Source: Caldifarciminota bacterium
Lineage (GTDB): Bacteria; Hydrothermota; UBA3073; JACQXS01; JAGMCI01
Direction: 5' to 3'
Assembly: GCA_023129325.1 (NCBI GenBank)
Contig: JAGMCI010000011.1
Span: 62,001-126,000, forward strand
DNA length: 64,000 nucleotides
Below, piece after piece: positions 8,237 to 16,288 of the stretch; position 1 is the stretch's first letter, and each line of letters opens with the position of its first letter. The notes below the pieces were generated by a model. That model had not been told where the DNA came from. It did not search any database and was given only the letters and a program-made list of their open reading frames with translations. The position numbers and the translations under genes are program-made.

Positions 8237-9118
8237 CTAAATATTTATTCCTTTTAGCACTATATCGCCATCTTTTAAGCCTATGTCTTTAGCTATTACA
8301 GGGCACTTTATTTTTAGGAGGAAAAATATAGGCCGCTTTTCTTCTGAAAGTGCTTCGTAATTTCCTTGTCCCTTGCTTATGATGAATTTTGCATTATTGT
8401 AAACTTTTCTAAACTCTTTATTTGTAGTTTTAAGGACAACACCGGGAGCATCTGTGCCTGAAGATAAAATGGTTGCAACTTGAGAAAGTCCTGCTTCTAC
8501 AGCATCCTCGCGAGTTGCATCATTTATTACTGGTTTTTCCCTTACGACAAATGTTGTAGGTTTATTCACCCCGCCCTTGTGCACAAGGGCGGGGTTCATT
8601 TCTTCTATTAAAATTCTGTCAAATACAGTTTCACCTGCATTATCTCCAATGTATAAAATCTCATCAGTAGACGCAAGATGCTCTTTGAACTTATTATAAT
8701 CACATATTGCAAATTTTTTCTCCTTTTTCAATATTTCATATATTTCTTTCTCAAGCTCAAACTCTCTATCTGCACCAAAGTCTATGACATTTCCAGCAAT
8801 GGAAAGTCTTATTGCTGTGAGCAATCTATCTTTTGATTCTTCAATCTCTTTCTTTAAAAATGGATAAAGTTTTAAAGCTATTTTTGTATATTTTTCTTTT
8901 ATTTTTTTAAATGGGTCAGGAACACCGAGCATTTCTCTTATTTTTTTATATACTAATCTCCCGGTTTCCGGTGGCGAACTATTAAGGGGAATATCTTTTA
9001 CCATCATTCCAATTTCATCTAATATTTCTTTTATCTTCTTTTCATCATTAGTTATTATCCGGGATGCCCAGAGTGCTTGTTTTAAAAAACAAGGGATACA
9101 ATCAAGATATGTCCTCAT
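8237..9118 (-). CDS. DUF89/ARMT1-like metal-dependent phosphatase
   Basis: A 293-residue DUF89 protein. The family comprises Mn/Ni/Co-dependent damage-control phosphatases that remove harmful phosphometabolites. The N-terminal DCIPCFLKQA with its CxxC pair, YIGDNAGETVFD (metal-binding Asp/Asn) and VINDATREDA followed by SSGTDAPG are all present. A perfect 28-base palindrome (8568-8595) inserts NPALVHKGGVN before the conserved TFVVREKPVINDA strand. The stop-start junctions with neighbours are tight; the ATGA start overlaps the YggS gene. The nickel or cobalt requirement of the family fits the adjacent nickel-cofactor genes, which is an inference from context. Confidence 0.88.
   Translation of the reverse strand: MRTYLDCIPCFLKQALWASRIITNDEKKIKEILDEIGMMVKDIPLNSSPPETGRLVYKKIREMLGVPDPFKKIKEKYTKIALKLYPFLKKEIEESKDRLLTAIRLSIAGNVIDFGADREFELEKEIYEILKKEKKFAICDYNKFKEHLASTDEILYIGDNAGETVFDRILIEEMNPALVHKGGVNKPTTFVVREKPVINDATREDAVEAGLSQVATILSSGTDAPGVVLKTTNKEFRKVYNNAKFIISKGQGNYEALSEEKRPIFFLLKIKCPVIAKDIGLKDGDIVLKGINI
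8568..8595. repeat. Perfect 28-base palindrome (family E) inserted in frame
   Basis: Each arm is ACCCCGCCCTTGTG or its complement, with no loop. It encodes NPALVHKGGV within the DUF89 protein. Confidence 0.75.
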
Positions 9119-9771
9119 TTCCTCTCACCGAATATTAAAGTCCCAATTCTTACAATATTTGCTCCTTCTTCTATCGCGATTTTGTATGAATTTGTCATCC
9201 CCATTGAAAGGTATTTCATCTCTATATTTGGAAGCTTAAGGGTTTTTATCTTCTCAAAAACCTTTTTTGTCTCAATAAAATAAGGTCTTGAGTCTTCTGG
9301 ATTTCCAAATCTTGGGCCCATTGTCATTAAGCCCAAAACCTTTATATGCGGAAGCTTTGAAATTTCTATTATAAGTTTTTCTGTGTTTTCAGGAAAGACA
9401 CCAGCTTTCTGAATTTCTTTGCCACTATTCACTTCTACTAAGACAGGCATAACCTTATCTAAAGCAGAACATCTCTTATTTATTTCTTCTGCGAGTTTGA
9501 TAGAATCAATGGTCTCTATCAGAGACACGAACTTTACAAGTTTTCTAACTTTGTTTTTTTGAGGATGACCGATAAAATGCCATTTTACCTTATTTCCTAT
9601 CTCTTTGTATCTATTTTCCATCTCTTGTGCATAGTTATCTCCTACAATTTTTATTCCTGCATCAATAGCTTCTAAAATTTCTTTAGTAGTTTTTGTCTTT
9701 ATTGCTGCCTCTAAGATAATTCCTTCTGGTAGTTTCTTAAGTATAGCCCTTACATTTTCTCTTATTCCCAT
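9115..9771 (-). CDS. YggS-family PLP homeostasis protein
   Basis: A PLP-binding TIM-barrel protein of the YggS/PROSC family, which buffers pyridoxal phosphate and has no racemase activity. The PLP lysine lies in AAIKTKTT, followed by GDNYAQEM, WHFIGHPQKNK, VLVEVNSG, LGLMTMGP, the SMGMTNSY phosphate-binding stretch and VRIGTLIFGER. At 218 residues it is near the family size. It overlaps the DUF89 gene by four bases (ATGA). The same cluster holds PLP-independent cofactor genes, so it is probably a passenger of the operon. Confidence 0.9.
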   Translation of the reverse strand: MGIRENVRAILKKLPEGIILEAAIKTKTTKEILEAIDAGIKIVGDNYAQEMENRYKEIGNKVKWHFIGHPQKNKVRKLVKFVSLIETIDSIKLAEEINKRCSALDKVMPVLVEVNSGKEIQKAGVFPENTEKLIIEISKLPHIKVLGLMTMGPRFGNPEDSRPYFIETKKVFEKIKTLKLPNIEMKYLSMGMTNSYKIAIEEGANIVRIGTLIFGERK

Positions 9772-9774
9772 TTT

Positions 9775-10692
9775 TTATCTGTGATTACAAAGTGCTTTTA
9801 TATTATTCCACATAATTTTTATGATTTTAGAGGCAGCATTTTCAGAATATTCTACTACAGGAACGCCATTTACCAATGCTTCTATAACTATTTTATCAAA
9901 AGGTATCTTGCCTATTAGATTGATATTTGACTTTTGGCAATATTCTTCGATAAATTTTGTATTTTTAAGATTTAAGTCATATTTATTTATGCAAACTACT
10001 GTTTTGACACCGAAGTGATTTGTTACTTTTATAATTCTTTCCATATCATGAATGCCTGAAAGACTTGGCTCTGTGACAATTAAAGCAAGGTCTGCCCCAG
10101 AGAGACTTGCAATTACAGGGCAACCAATACCAGGCGGACCATCAATTATGATATAATCCATTCCGCTTGAGGCGGACTCAGTAACGGATATTGCGTTTTG
10201 TCTTACTAAAGTTACAAGTCTGCCTGAATTCTCTTCAGCAATTCCTAATTTTGCATGAACTAATGCCCCATATTTAGTGTCAGAAATATACCACTCTCCA
10301 GATATGTTTTCTCTCATTGTAATTGCATTCTCTGGACATATATACTTACAAACTCCACATCCCTCACATGAAATTGTGTCAATTTCCACTATGTCATGCT
10401 GAACTTGTTTCAGCATCTCTCGCTTCCGACCCCTGACTTCTGATATTGCATCAAATCGACATACATTTATACATTTACCGCATTGAGTACATTTTTCTTG
10501 ATTTATAATTGCTTTCTTGCTTCCCATAAATTGGTGTGTCTCTTTTACATCAGGATGCAAAAGAAGATGAAGGTCAGCCGCATCCACATCACAATCTGCC
10601 ATTACTTTTTTCTCAGCCAATGCAGCAAAACTCGCAGCAATAACTGTCTTTCCTGTTCCTCCTTTACCACTAATGATAACAATTTGTTTCAT
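9775..10692 (-). CDS. MinD-superfamily ATPase with inserted ferredoxin domain (copy 1)
   Basis: A P-loop ATPase with a 2x[4Fe-4S] ferredoxin inserted between the Walker A region (GKGGTGKT, residues 9-16) and the DGPPGIGCP Walker B block. The cluster motifs are CTQCGKCINVC and CEGCGVCKYICP. Such COG1149 proteins often occur in pairs, as here with 13541-14425, and are thought to couple ATP hydrolysis to electron transfer or cluster transfer. Two repeats are inserted in frame: 10394-10418 (encoding MLKQVQHD, between the two cluster motifs) and 10158-10180 (encoding ESASSG). The start ATG overlaps the larC stop. Confidence 0.9.
   Translation of the reverse strand: MKQIVIISGKGGTGKTVIAASFAALAEKKVMADCDVDAADLHLLLHPDVKETHQFMGSKKAIINQEKCTQCGKCINVCRFDAISEVRGRKREMLKQVQHDIVEIDTISCEGCGVCKYICPENAITMRENISGEWYISDTKYGALVHAKLGIAEENSGRLVTLVRQNAISVTESASSGMDYIIIDGPPGIGCPVIASLSGADLALIVTEPSLSGIHDMERIIKVTNHFGVKTVVCINKYDLNLKNTKFIEEYCQKSNINLIGKIPFDKIVIEALVNGVPVVEYSENAASKIIKIMWNNIKALCNHR
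10158..10180. repeat. Short CCGCTTGAGGCGG palindrome in the ATPase gene
   Basis: It encodes ESASSG ahead of the DGPPG block. The same core recurs in frame at 36814-36828 and 63709-63725. Confidence 0.5.
10394..10418. repeat. In-frame palindrome encoding MLKQVQHD (family F)
   Basis: CATGCTGAACTTG and TTTCAGCATC arms form an inverted repeat between the two Fe-S motifs of the ATPase. MLKQVQHD-type peptides from this kind of repeat are familiar to me from other bacterial genomes (recollection, not checked). Confidence 0.65.
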
Positions 10693-11849
10693 TTTGACCT
10701 TCTTTTGACCTCTTCATATACTTCTTTGAGTGGAATTTTATATTTCTTAGCTATTTTCCCACAGTCTTCATACTCGGGGGAAAAGTTTTTTGCTCCATTT
10801 TCGGCTATACCAACCTTAATTTTAATCTTTCCAAATTTTGTATCAATAATTTTAGTTTCTCTTTTAAGTTTTTTCCGCCTCTTTATTTCTGAGATCCTTA
10901 CTCCTAAGGTAGTGGTCTCTTTGAATATAATTGTTAAAAGTTCATCAACCTTGTCAAGTGGGGATATAACACTGAGTATTATTCCAGGTCTTGTCTTTTT
11001 CATATAGACTGGTGTAAGGAAGACATCCTTGGCTCCTTTCTTAAGCAATAATTCCATAACATAACCATAGAGTTCAGGATTCATATCATCAATATTAGTC
11101 TCTAACTCAATTACCCTGTCCTCATCATGTATAATATCAGTGTCGCCAATTAAGACCCTTAATGCATTTGGTATGGATAGTTTTCGGCTCCCAAGACCGT
11201 AACCAATGCTTTCTATTTTCATTGGTGGCATCTCTCCAAAACTTTTAGATAAAATGGTAATGATACCAGCACCCGTCGGGGTTACAAGTTCGCTTCTTAT
11301 ACCGGTTGAGTAAATGGGGATACCTTTTAATAGTTCCATAGTAGCTGGAGCAGGGACTGGGAGTTTACCGTGAGCACAATCAATAAAGCCAGTTCCGGTA
11401 TGTAATTTTGAAGCATAAATTTCTTGTATATCCATTTCTTTAATAAGAATCATTGCACCAACAATATCAATTATTGAGTCTATGGCGCCTACTTCATGCA
11501 GATGAATTTCATTTATTTTCTTATTATGTATTTTAGCCTCAGCAGAAGCAATTTTTGAGAAAACTTTTTTGCTCTTTTCTTTAATCTCCTTATATAAGCC
11601 ACTCTCATCAATTATCTGGAATATATCCTTTATTTTCCTTTCCGACTGTTTTTGAGTTAAATTAACATCAAATTTAGTCCCCCAAATCCCATTTCTTTCT
11701 TCTTTTTCTGAAGTTATCTTGTAGCCCGAAAGATTTAATTTCTTAAGTTCAGCTTTCAAATATTTAATATCTACCCCAGCGTCAATCATTGAGCCAATTA
11801 TCATATCTCCTGCTATGCCAGAAAAACAATCAAAATAAGCTACTCTCAT
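10689..11849 (-). CDS. larC: LarC, nickel insertion protein for the nickel-pincer cofactor
   Basis: LarC uses CTP to insert nickel into the pyridinium bis-thiocarboxylate mononucleotide and complete the nickel-pincer cofactor. The start MRVAYFDCFSGIAGDM, the block HLHEVGAIDSIIDIVG, TPTGAGI and NIDDMNPE, and the C-terminal lysine-rich LarC2 part are all there. At 386 residues it is a single full-length chain, not the frameshifted larC1/larC2 form of Lactiplantibacillus. ATGA overlaps link it to larB upstream and the ATPase downstream. No larA (lactate racemase) gene is in the window, so the client enzyme must be elsewhere. Confidence 0.93.
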   Translation of the reverse strand: MRVAYFDCFSGIAGDMIIGSMIDAGVDIKYLKAELKKLNLSGYKITSEKEERNGIWGTKFDVNLTQKQSERKIKDIFQIIDESGLYKEIKEKSKKVFSKIASAEAKIHNKKINEIHLHEVGAIDSIIDIVGAMILIKEMDIQEIYASKLHTGTGFIDCAHGKLPVPAPATMELLKGIPIYSTGIRSELVTPTGAGIITILSKSFGEMPPMKIESIGYGLGSRKLSIPNALRVLIGDTDIIHDEDRVIELETNIDDMNPELYGYVMELLLKKGAKDVFLTPVYMKKTRPGIILSVISPLDKVDELLTIIFKETTTLGVRISEIKRRKKLKRETKIIDTKFGKIKIKVGIAENGAKNFSPEYEDCGKIAKKYKIPLKEVYEEVKRRSK

Positions 11850-12595
11850 CTCATTTGATTTATCAAGCTAGCTATATAGCCAGCTCCAAATCCGTTATCT
11901 ATGTTCACTACAGCTATACCAGGGGCACAGGAATTAAGCATAGTTAATAAAGGCGCCAGACCTTGAAAATTAGTTCCATATCCAACACTGGTTGGGACAG
12001 CAATTACAGGACGGTCAACCATACCACAAACCACGCCAGGGAGAGCTCCTTCCAGCCCGGCAACCACTATTAAAACATTTGCTGAAAATAAACTTTCCCT
12101 GTTATCAAGTAGACGATGCAATCCAGCAATTCCAACATCATACAGACGCTCAACTTTATTGCCCATTACTTCTGCTGTTAAAGCCGCTTCTTCAGCTACC
12201 GGTATATCAGCTGTTCCAGCAGTGATGACAAGTATAGTCTTTTTATTTTCTCTCCTTGGTCTCTTCCCGATTACGATTGCTCTTGCTTCCTTACAATATT
12301 CAACTTTAGGAGCTATGCCTTTTATCTCTTGGTATATTTCATCACTCACTCGTGTGGCAAGAATTGTCCGATTTAGAGGCAACATCTGTCTAACAATCTT
12401 TTTGATTTGTGATTTTGATTTGCCTTCGCAAAAGATAACTTCAGGAAATCCTTTTCTTAAACCCCGATGGGTATCTATTTTTGCAAATCCAATATCCTGG
12501 TAAGGAAGGCATTTAAGCTTTTCCATTGCCTCTTTGATAGTGAACTTGCCAGACTTAACATCTTCTAATATTTGTTTGATTTTTAGCTTATCCAT
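11846..12595 (-). CDS. larB: LarB, NaAD carboxylase/hydrolase of nickel-pincer synthesis
   Basis: LarB carboxylates and hydrolyses nicotinic acid adenine dinucleotide in the first step of nickel-pincer cofactor synthesis. It is related to PurE. The C-terminal PurE-like half has TAGTADIPVAEEAALTAE, RLYDVGIAGLHRLL, VVAGLEGALPGVV and PTSVGYG. The N-terminal DIGFAKIDTHRGLRKGFPEV is the LarB-specific helper region. Its stop overlaps the larC start. Upstream, 151 repeat-rich bases separate it from larE. Confidence 0.94.
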   Translation of the reverse strand: MDKLKIKQILEDVKSGKFTIKEAMEKLKCLPYQDIGFAKIDTHRGLRKGFPEVIFCEGKSKSQIKKIVRQMLPLNRTILATRVSDEIYQEIKGIAPKVEYCKEARAIVIGKRPRRENKKTILVITAGTADIPVAEEAALTAEVMGNKVERLYDVGIAGLHRLLDNRESLFSANVLIVVAGLEGALPGVVCGMVDRPVIAVPTSVGYGTNFQGLAPLLTMLNSCAPGIAVVNIDNGFGAGYIASLINQMR

Positions 12596-12746
12596 CTTCT
12601 TACTTCAATAAAAAAAGGATTCGAGGATTCGAGGCGTCAAGGATTCAAGTTCCCCTTGATTCCTAACCGATCTTAGTGGCTTTGTGCCTTGGCGGCAGAA
12701 AAAGTTGTAATTTAACATTTACTTCCCACTTCTTACTTCCTACTTC
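12596..12746. repeat. Simple direct repeats between larE and larB (family G)
   Basis: The stretch holds GGATTCGAGGATTCGAGG units and, at 12720-12764, repeats of ACTTCCCACTTCTTACTTC. The latter runs into larE and encodes its last residues (RRSGK). The same TTACTTC/ACTTCC units occur at 28575-28600 and, in frame, inside folC at 34893-34924. Confidence 0.6.
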
Positions 12747-13535
12747 TTACTTCCCACTTCTTCGGTAACCCTCAAGGTCTAATGTTATATGTTTATAGCC
12801 TAACTCCTTAAAAGATTCAGTTATTTGCTGAATAAGTTTGGGTTGCGTAAATTTAATAATATCCTCTTTAATTGTCTCAATTCTGGCAATATTGTTATGC
12901 TCCCTGACCCTCGCTCCTTTTATACCAAGCTTTCTGAGAAAAGATTCTGCTTTGTCAATTCTCTCTAATTTATCAATTGTCAATTTTTCATTATATGGGA
13001 TTCTTGTTGCTAAACAGGTATTAGGAAATTTGTCCCAGTTTTTAAGACCAAATTTTTTAGAAAAATTCCTAATCTCAAGTTTAGTAAGTCCTACTTCCTC
13101 TAAAGGACTTTTAATGCCAAACTCAATTGCGGCCTTTCTTCCAGGACGATAAGCATCAGCATCACTATAATTGGAGCCATCTAAAATATAGTTCAAGTCA
13201 TTCTGGCTTGCTATTTCCAATAAACTTGAGAACATCATCTTTTTACAGATATAACACCTGTTTTTAGGATTATTGACAAAATTTGGATTCTCTAATTGGT
13301 GAACATCAAAAAACTTCTGTTTGACATCAAGAAAATTAGCAATTTTTCGTGCATCCTTAATCTCATAAGAAGGAAAAATAGGTCCTGTTGCTGTTGCAGC
13401 TACTGTATTGTCTGGAAGCACTTCTTTGGCAATCAATAATAAGAAACTGCTATCCACGCCTCCGGAGCTTGCAATCAAAACGCTCTTCATGTCACTTATC
13501 GTATTCTTTAGATTTTTTAATTTAAGGAAAGTCAT
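12747..13535 (-). CDS. larE: LarE, sulfur transferase of nickel-pincer synthesis
   Basis: LarE adds sulfur to the carboxylated pyridinium intermediate. The ATP pyrophosphatase loop SSGGVDSS (residues 23-30), GSNYSDADAYRPGRKA and the NTCLATRIPY block with the sulfur-donor cysteine are present. Two further cysteines occur as RCYICKK near residue 94. A three-cysteine LarE is the type reported to hold a [4Fe-4S] cluster as reusable sulfur carrier, in contrast to the single-cysteine sacrificial type, so I infer the cluster type here. The C-terminal residues are encoded by the repeat at 12720-12764. Confidence 0.93.
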   Translation of the reverse strand: MTFLKLKNLKNTISDMKSVLIASSGGVDSSFLLLIAKEVLPDNTVAATATGPIFPSYEIKDARKIANFLDVKQKFFDVHQLENPNFVNNPKNRCYICKKMMFSSLLEIASQNDLNYILDGSNYSDADAYRPGRKAAIEFGIKSPLEEVGLTKLEIRNFSKKFGLKNWDKFPNTCLATRIPYNEKLTIDKLERIDKAESFLRKLGIKGARVREHNNIARIETIKEDIIKFTQPKLIQQITESFKELGYKHITLDLEGYRRSGK

Positions 13536-13540
13536 TCTTT

Positions 13541-14425
13541 TTAGTTCCTGATTAACTTTTCAATCTGTAACCAAAGATTCTTAAATTTCAGCCCCCAGTC
13601 CTTTTTATATAAAACAAAAGGTATGCCATTAGAGTATGTTACAGCAATTTCTCTATCAAAAGGAATATGCATTAAAATAGGTATTCTTTCTTGCTTACAA
13701 TATTCTGTTACTTTTTTATCTCCAATATCAGACCTATTTATGATTACACCAAAAGGAATACCAAGTTTTCTTAAGACCTCAACTGCAAGAATTAAATCGT
13801 TTAATCCAAATGGTGTAGGTTCTGTTACAAGTAAGCAAAAATCACTTCCCTTTACTGCTTCTATTACAGGACAGGAAGTACCAGGCGGAACATCAATAAT
13901 CGTAATTCCATTTTCACTTTTAACTTTTAACTTTACACTTCTTATTACAGGTGTAGCCCTTACCTCTCCAATATTGAGTTTCCCATGGATAAAATTGATT
14001 GCATCAGCCCTTCCTTCTTCAATAATACCTATTTCTCTTTTTATTTCAGAAATTGCGTCTTCTGGGCAAAGAAGGCTACATCCCCCGCACCCATTGCAAA
14101 GTTCAGGAAATATGAGGACATTATTCTTGACAACAGCAATAGCATTATATTGGCATACTTCTACGCATTTGCCACAATATGTACACTTCCTTTTGTCAAC
14201 TTCAGGTACAGGAATAGTTACTTGATAAGTTTTTTTAAATTTGGGTTTTAAAAATATATGTGCATTTGGTTCTTCTACATCGCAGTCAAGAAATAGGATA
14301 TTAGAATTTGTAGCCGAACCCTTTAGGGTTCGCTTCTTGTTTATCGGAGCTATTGAGAGAGCTAAATTAGTAGCGATTGTTGTCTTGCCTGTTCCACCTT
14401 TACCACTTGCAACTGAAATTATCAT
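13541..14425 (-). CDS. MinD-superfamily ATPase with inserted ferredoxin domain (copy 2)
   Basis: Partner-like paralogue of the ATPase at 9775-10692: SGKGGTGKTT P-loop, CTYCGKCVEVC and CNGCGGCSLLCPE cluster motifs, then DVPPGTSCP. I place the start at the ATG at 14425, not the GTG 15 bases upstream. The ATG overlaps the stop of the preceding 31-codon remnant reading frame (ATGA) and leads straight into IISVASGKGG. The two ferredoxin ATPases flank larE, larB and larC in one transcription unit. A role in supplying reduced clusters or electrons for these cofactors is an inference from that context. Confidence 0.9.
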   Translation of the reverse strand: MIISVASGKGGTGKTTIATNLALSIAPINKKRTLKGSATNSNILFLDCDVEEPNAHIFLKPKFKKTYQVTIPVPEVDKRKCTYCGKCVEVCQYNAIAVVKNNVLIFPELCNGCGGCSLLCPEDAISEIKREIGIIEEGRADAINFIHGKLNIGEVRATPVIRSVKLKVKSENGITIIDVPPGTSCPVIEAVKGSDFCLLVTEPTPFGLNDLILAVEVLRKLGIPFGVIINRSDIGDKKVTEYCKQERIPILMHIPFDREIAVTYSNGIPFVLYKKDWGLKFKNLWLQIEKLIRN

Positions 14426-14517
14426 ATAATTAATTTCCACCCATCAAGACTTGTAAATATCGCTGATGATAGCCCAGCAGGTCCACCACCAACAATTACC
14501 ACATCTCTTTGTTCCAT
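14422..14517 (-). pseudogene. Truncated FAD/NAD(P)-dependent oxidoreductase (N-terminal 31 codons)
   Basis: A short frame with an excellent ribosome binding site (AAGGAGGTG) encodes MEQRDVVIVGGGPAGLSSAI and then stops after 31 residues. VVIVGGGPAGLSSA is the dinucleotide-binding beta-alpha-beta start of thioredoxin-reductase-like flavoproteins, and everything after it is missing. Its TGA overlaps the ATG of the downstream ferredoxin ATPase, so the remnant may now act as a translated leader that couples ribosomes to that gene. Confidence 0.7.
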
Positions 14518-14534
14518 AAAACACCTCCTTGAAA

Positions 14535-14927
14535 TTAAGATAATACTATATGTTTTCTGTCCTCGCCTCTGTTTTTCTCCTGTATTATCTTATCCATATT
14601 ATCTCGGACAAGTTCAATTGCTTCCTTGATAGTTTCCCTTCTTGCCACTATACACACGATTTTTTTAAGTAATCTCGGCAAATTGGGTCCAAATCTTCTC
14701 CCCACAACACCATCTAATCCTTTTAGTACCGAGGATGTTGCTTGAGCTTTTCGGGAGTCTCCATGAAACATGGATTCGTCAAATTCCACTTTAACATTAT
14801 CCCTTTTTTCAACGAATTCTTCTCTCTTTTCAGAAAATCTGTAGACATAATAATATTTAGCCATACCGCAATGTCCCTTATTCAAATTCTCACCATCATC
14901 AGTGCCAAAAGCTATTAATAGTTCCAT
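14535..14927 (-). CDS. NifX-like protein, divergent
   Basis: A 130-residue protein with the outline of the dinitrogenase Fe-Mo cofactor domain: LIAFGTDDGENLNKGHCGMAKYY at the start (IAFGTD with HCG in place of HFG) and a later GLDGVVGRRFGPNLPRL. The extended middle and the LLKKIVCIVARRETIKEA end make it a divergent branch, so the family call is moderate. The ATG at 14927 has GGAGGTG eight bases upstream, which favours it over the GTG at 14936. It is immediately upstream of the flavoprotein remnant. Confidence 0.7.
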   Translation of the reverse strand: MELLIAFGTDDGENLNKGHCGMAKYYYVYRFSEKREEFVEKRDNVKVEFDESMFHGDSRKAQATSSVLKGLDGVVGRRFGPNLPRLLKKIVCIVARRETIKEAIELVRDNMDKIIQEKNRGEDRKHIVLS

Positions 14928-14940
14928 TAATTTCACCTCC

Positions 14941-15582
14941 TTAGTTTTTCATTACCTTGATTAGTCTCACATACTTACCGAACAAGAAATGTTCCTCAAA
15001 ATGGCTAAATCCATAATTTGCCAATATTTTTTTCCAATCCCTTTTAATAAAATCAAACATATACGGGCATTCAAAAAGTGTAAAAGGAATCTTTAAATAA
15101 AAGGGTATTGAAAACTCATTATAATCTAAAATAAGAAACCTCCCACTGTTTTTTAACAAATTAAAGGCATTTTTTATGATTATTTCCCTGACAACTTGGG
15201 GAAACCCATGGAGTACAAAGCAAATAAAAACTTTATCAAACTTTTCCCTAAAGGGTAAAGACTTATCAACTCTTGCATTGATAATTTTAGCATTCGGAAA
15301 TTCAGCACACCTCTTCTTAAACTGAGAAATCATCTCCCAAGAAATATCAACTCCAATTAATTTTCCTTTTCGTAAAAGGTATTGTAACATTAAATAAGCA
15401 TTTTTACCTGTTCCTGTCCCCAAGTCAAGAATTTTATCTGTAGGTTTAATTCCAATTAACTTAATGCATTTTTTTATCATTAAGGAATATCTCCAGAGTG
15501 TTGCAAGGTCCAATATGGTGTCGTAATGCCTTGCCATAAATCCTTTTGTCTCAACTTTTGATTCAGGATAATAATTGCCCAT
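14941..15582 (-). CDS. SAM-dependent methyltransferase, class I
   Basis: Rossmann-fold methyltransferase of 213 residues. Motif I is ILDLGTGTGKNAYLM (about residues 52-66), motif II LIGVDISWEMI, and the LPFREKFDKVF and RFLILDYNEF strands follow. It resembles UbiE/COQ5-type enzymes, but the substrate cannot be read. It sits between TrmO and a NifX-like gene. AAGGGGAG precedes the ATG. Confidence 0.85.
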   Translation of the reverse strand: MGNYYPESKVETKGFMARHYDTILDLATLWRYSLMIKKCIKLIGIKPTDKILDLGTGTGKNAYLMLQYLLRKGKLIGVDISWEMISQFKKRCAEFPNAKIINARVDKSLPFREKFDKVFICFVLHGFPQVVREIIIKNAFNLLKNSGRFLILDYNEFSIPFYLKIPFTLFECPYMFDFIKRDWKKILANYGFSHFEEHFLFGKYVRLIKVMKN

Positions 15583-15641
15583 TTACTCCCCTTGCCTATA
15601 GATACATGCTGATATAAGAATTTGCGTCCATTCGCCTTTTC

Positions 15642-16136
15642 TCAGTAATCATGAGGAATACCTTTAATATGTAAAGATAGATGTTCTCGGTCTTCTAATT
15701 TTTCTATCCATCCGTAGTTAGCATCACATTTAGAATCTAGGTCCTTTATGTAAGGTTTGATATCAAGTAGTGGGGTCCCATCAATTACATCTAATCCTGA
15801 TGTGAAGATCTCGTTATTGATTATCCGCTTCACCCGGACAATGCTGAGTCCTATTGGGTTTGGACGAACCGGTGCTCTACTTGCAAACAAGCCTACCTTC
15901 ATATCCCCAGTCCATGGAGGAATTACAGTTATTGACTCCTTACGTTTTATCCTATGCATATAGTAGATAACATAGATATAATGAAAAAGGTCAAGTTCAT
16001 GAAGGCCCTCAGCATATGCGGAATCGATTACAATACGGAATTCACCTTTATCATTGTTTATGGGCTGATAAGGTGCATTATCAGTGTATGGCGTTCGAAT
16101 TGTGCCAATCTGTTTCAACTCGAAACTCATAGACAT
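15642..16136 (-). CDS. trmO: TrmO-like tRNA m6t6A37 methyltransferase
   Basis: Member of the TrmO/YaeB (UPF0066) family, whose Escherichia coli member N6-methylates t6A37 of tRNA using SAM. Conserved blocks are GTIRTPY, GLHELDLFHYIYVIY, GLFASRAPVRPNPIGLS and LDVIDGTPLLDIKPYI. At 164 residues it has only the core domain, as do archaeal and many anaerobe members, so tRNA specificity is assumed from homology. The second ATG at 16130 overlaps the stop of the small upstream gene (ATGA) and is an equally good start. Confidence 0.9.
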   Translation of the reverse strand: MSMSFELKQIGTIRTPYTDNAPYQPINNDKGEFRIVIDSAYAEGLHELDLFHYIYVIYYMHRIKRKESITVIPPWTGDMKVGLFASRAPVRPNPIGLSIVRVKRIINNEIFTSGLDVIDGTPLLDIKPYIKDLDSKCDANYGWIEKLEDREHLSLHIKGIPHDY

Positions 16137-16288
16137 TTCTCTTTTAGCTTCACCTCGATCTCTGCCTCCAGCTTCATTACCGCCTCTTGCACACTATGCA
16201 CAAGGTAGTCCCTGATAAGAATTCCCAGAAAAGGAAGAGCCATTGTGAGTATAATTTTGTTATCTTTGATAGCTATATCTTTAATCAT
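16127..16288 (-). CDS. Small MIP18/DUF59-like protein
   Basis: A 53-residue gene fitted exactly between its neighbours. Its ATG overlaps the DUF1684 stop (ATGA) and its TGA overlaps the second ATG of trmO. The sequence (IAIKDNKIILTMALPFLG, then RDYLVHSVQEAVMKLEA) resembles the C-terminal half of MIP18/DUF59 Fe-S assembly proteins, though the usual Cys after the central turn is absent. The perfect coupling and the Fe-S theme of the cluster support a real small gene; the family call is tentative. Confidence 0.65.
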   Translation of the reverse strand: MIKDIAIKDNKIILTMALPFLGILIRDYLVHSVQEAVMKLEAEIEVKLKEKCL

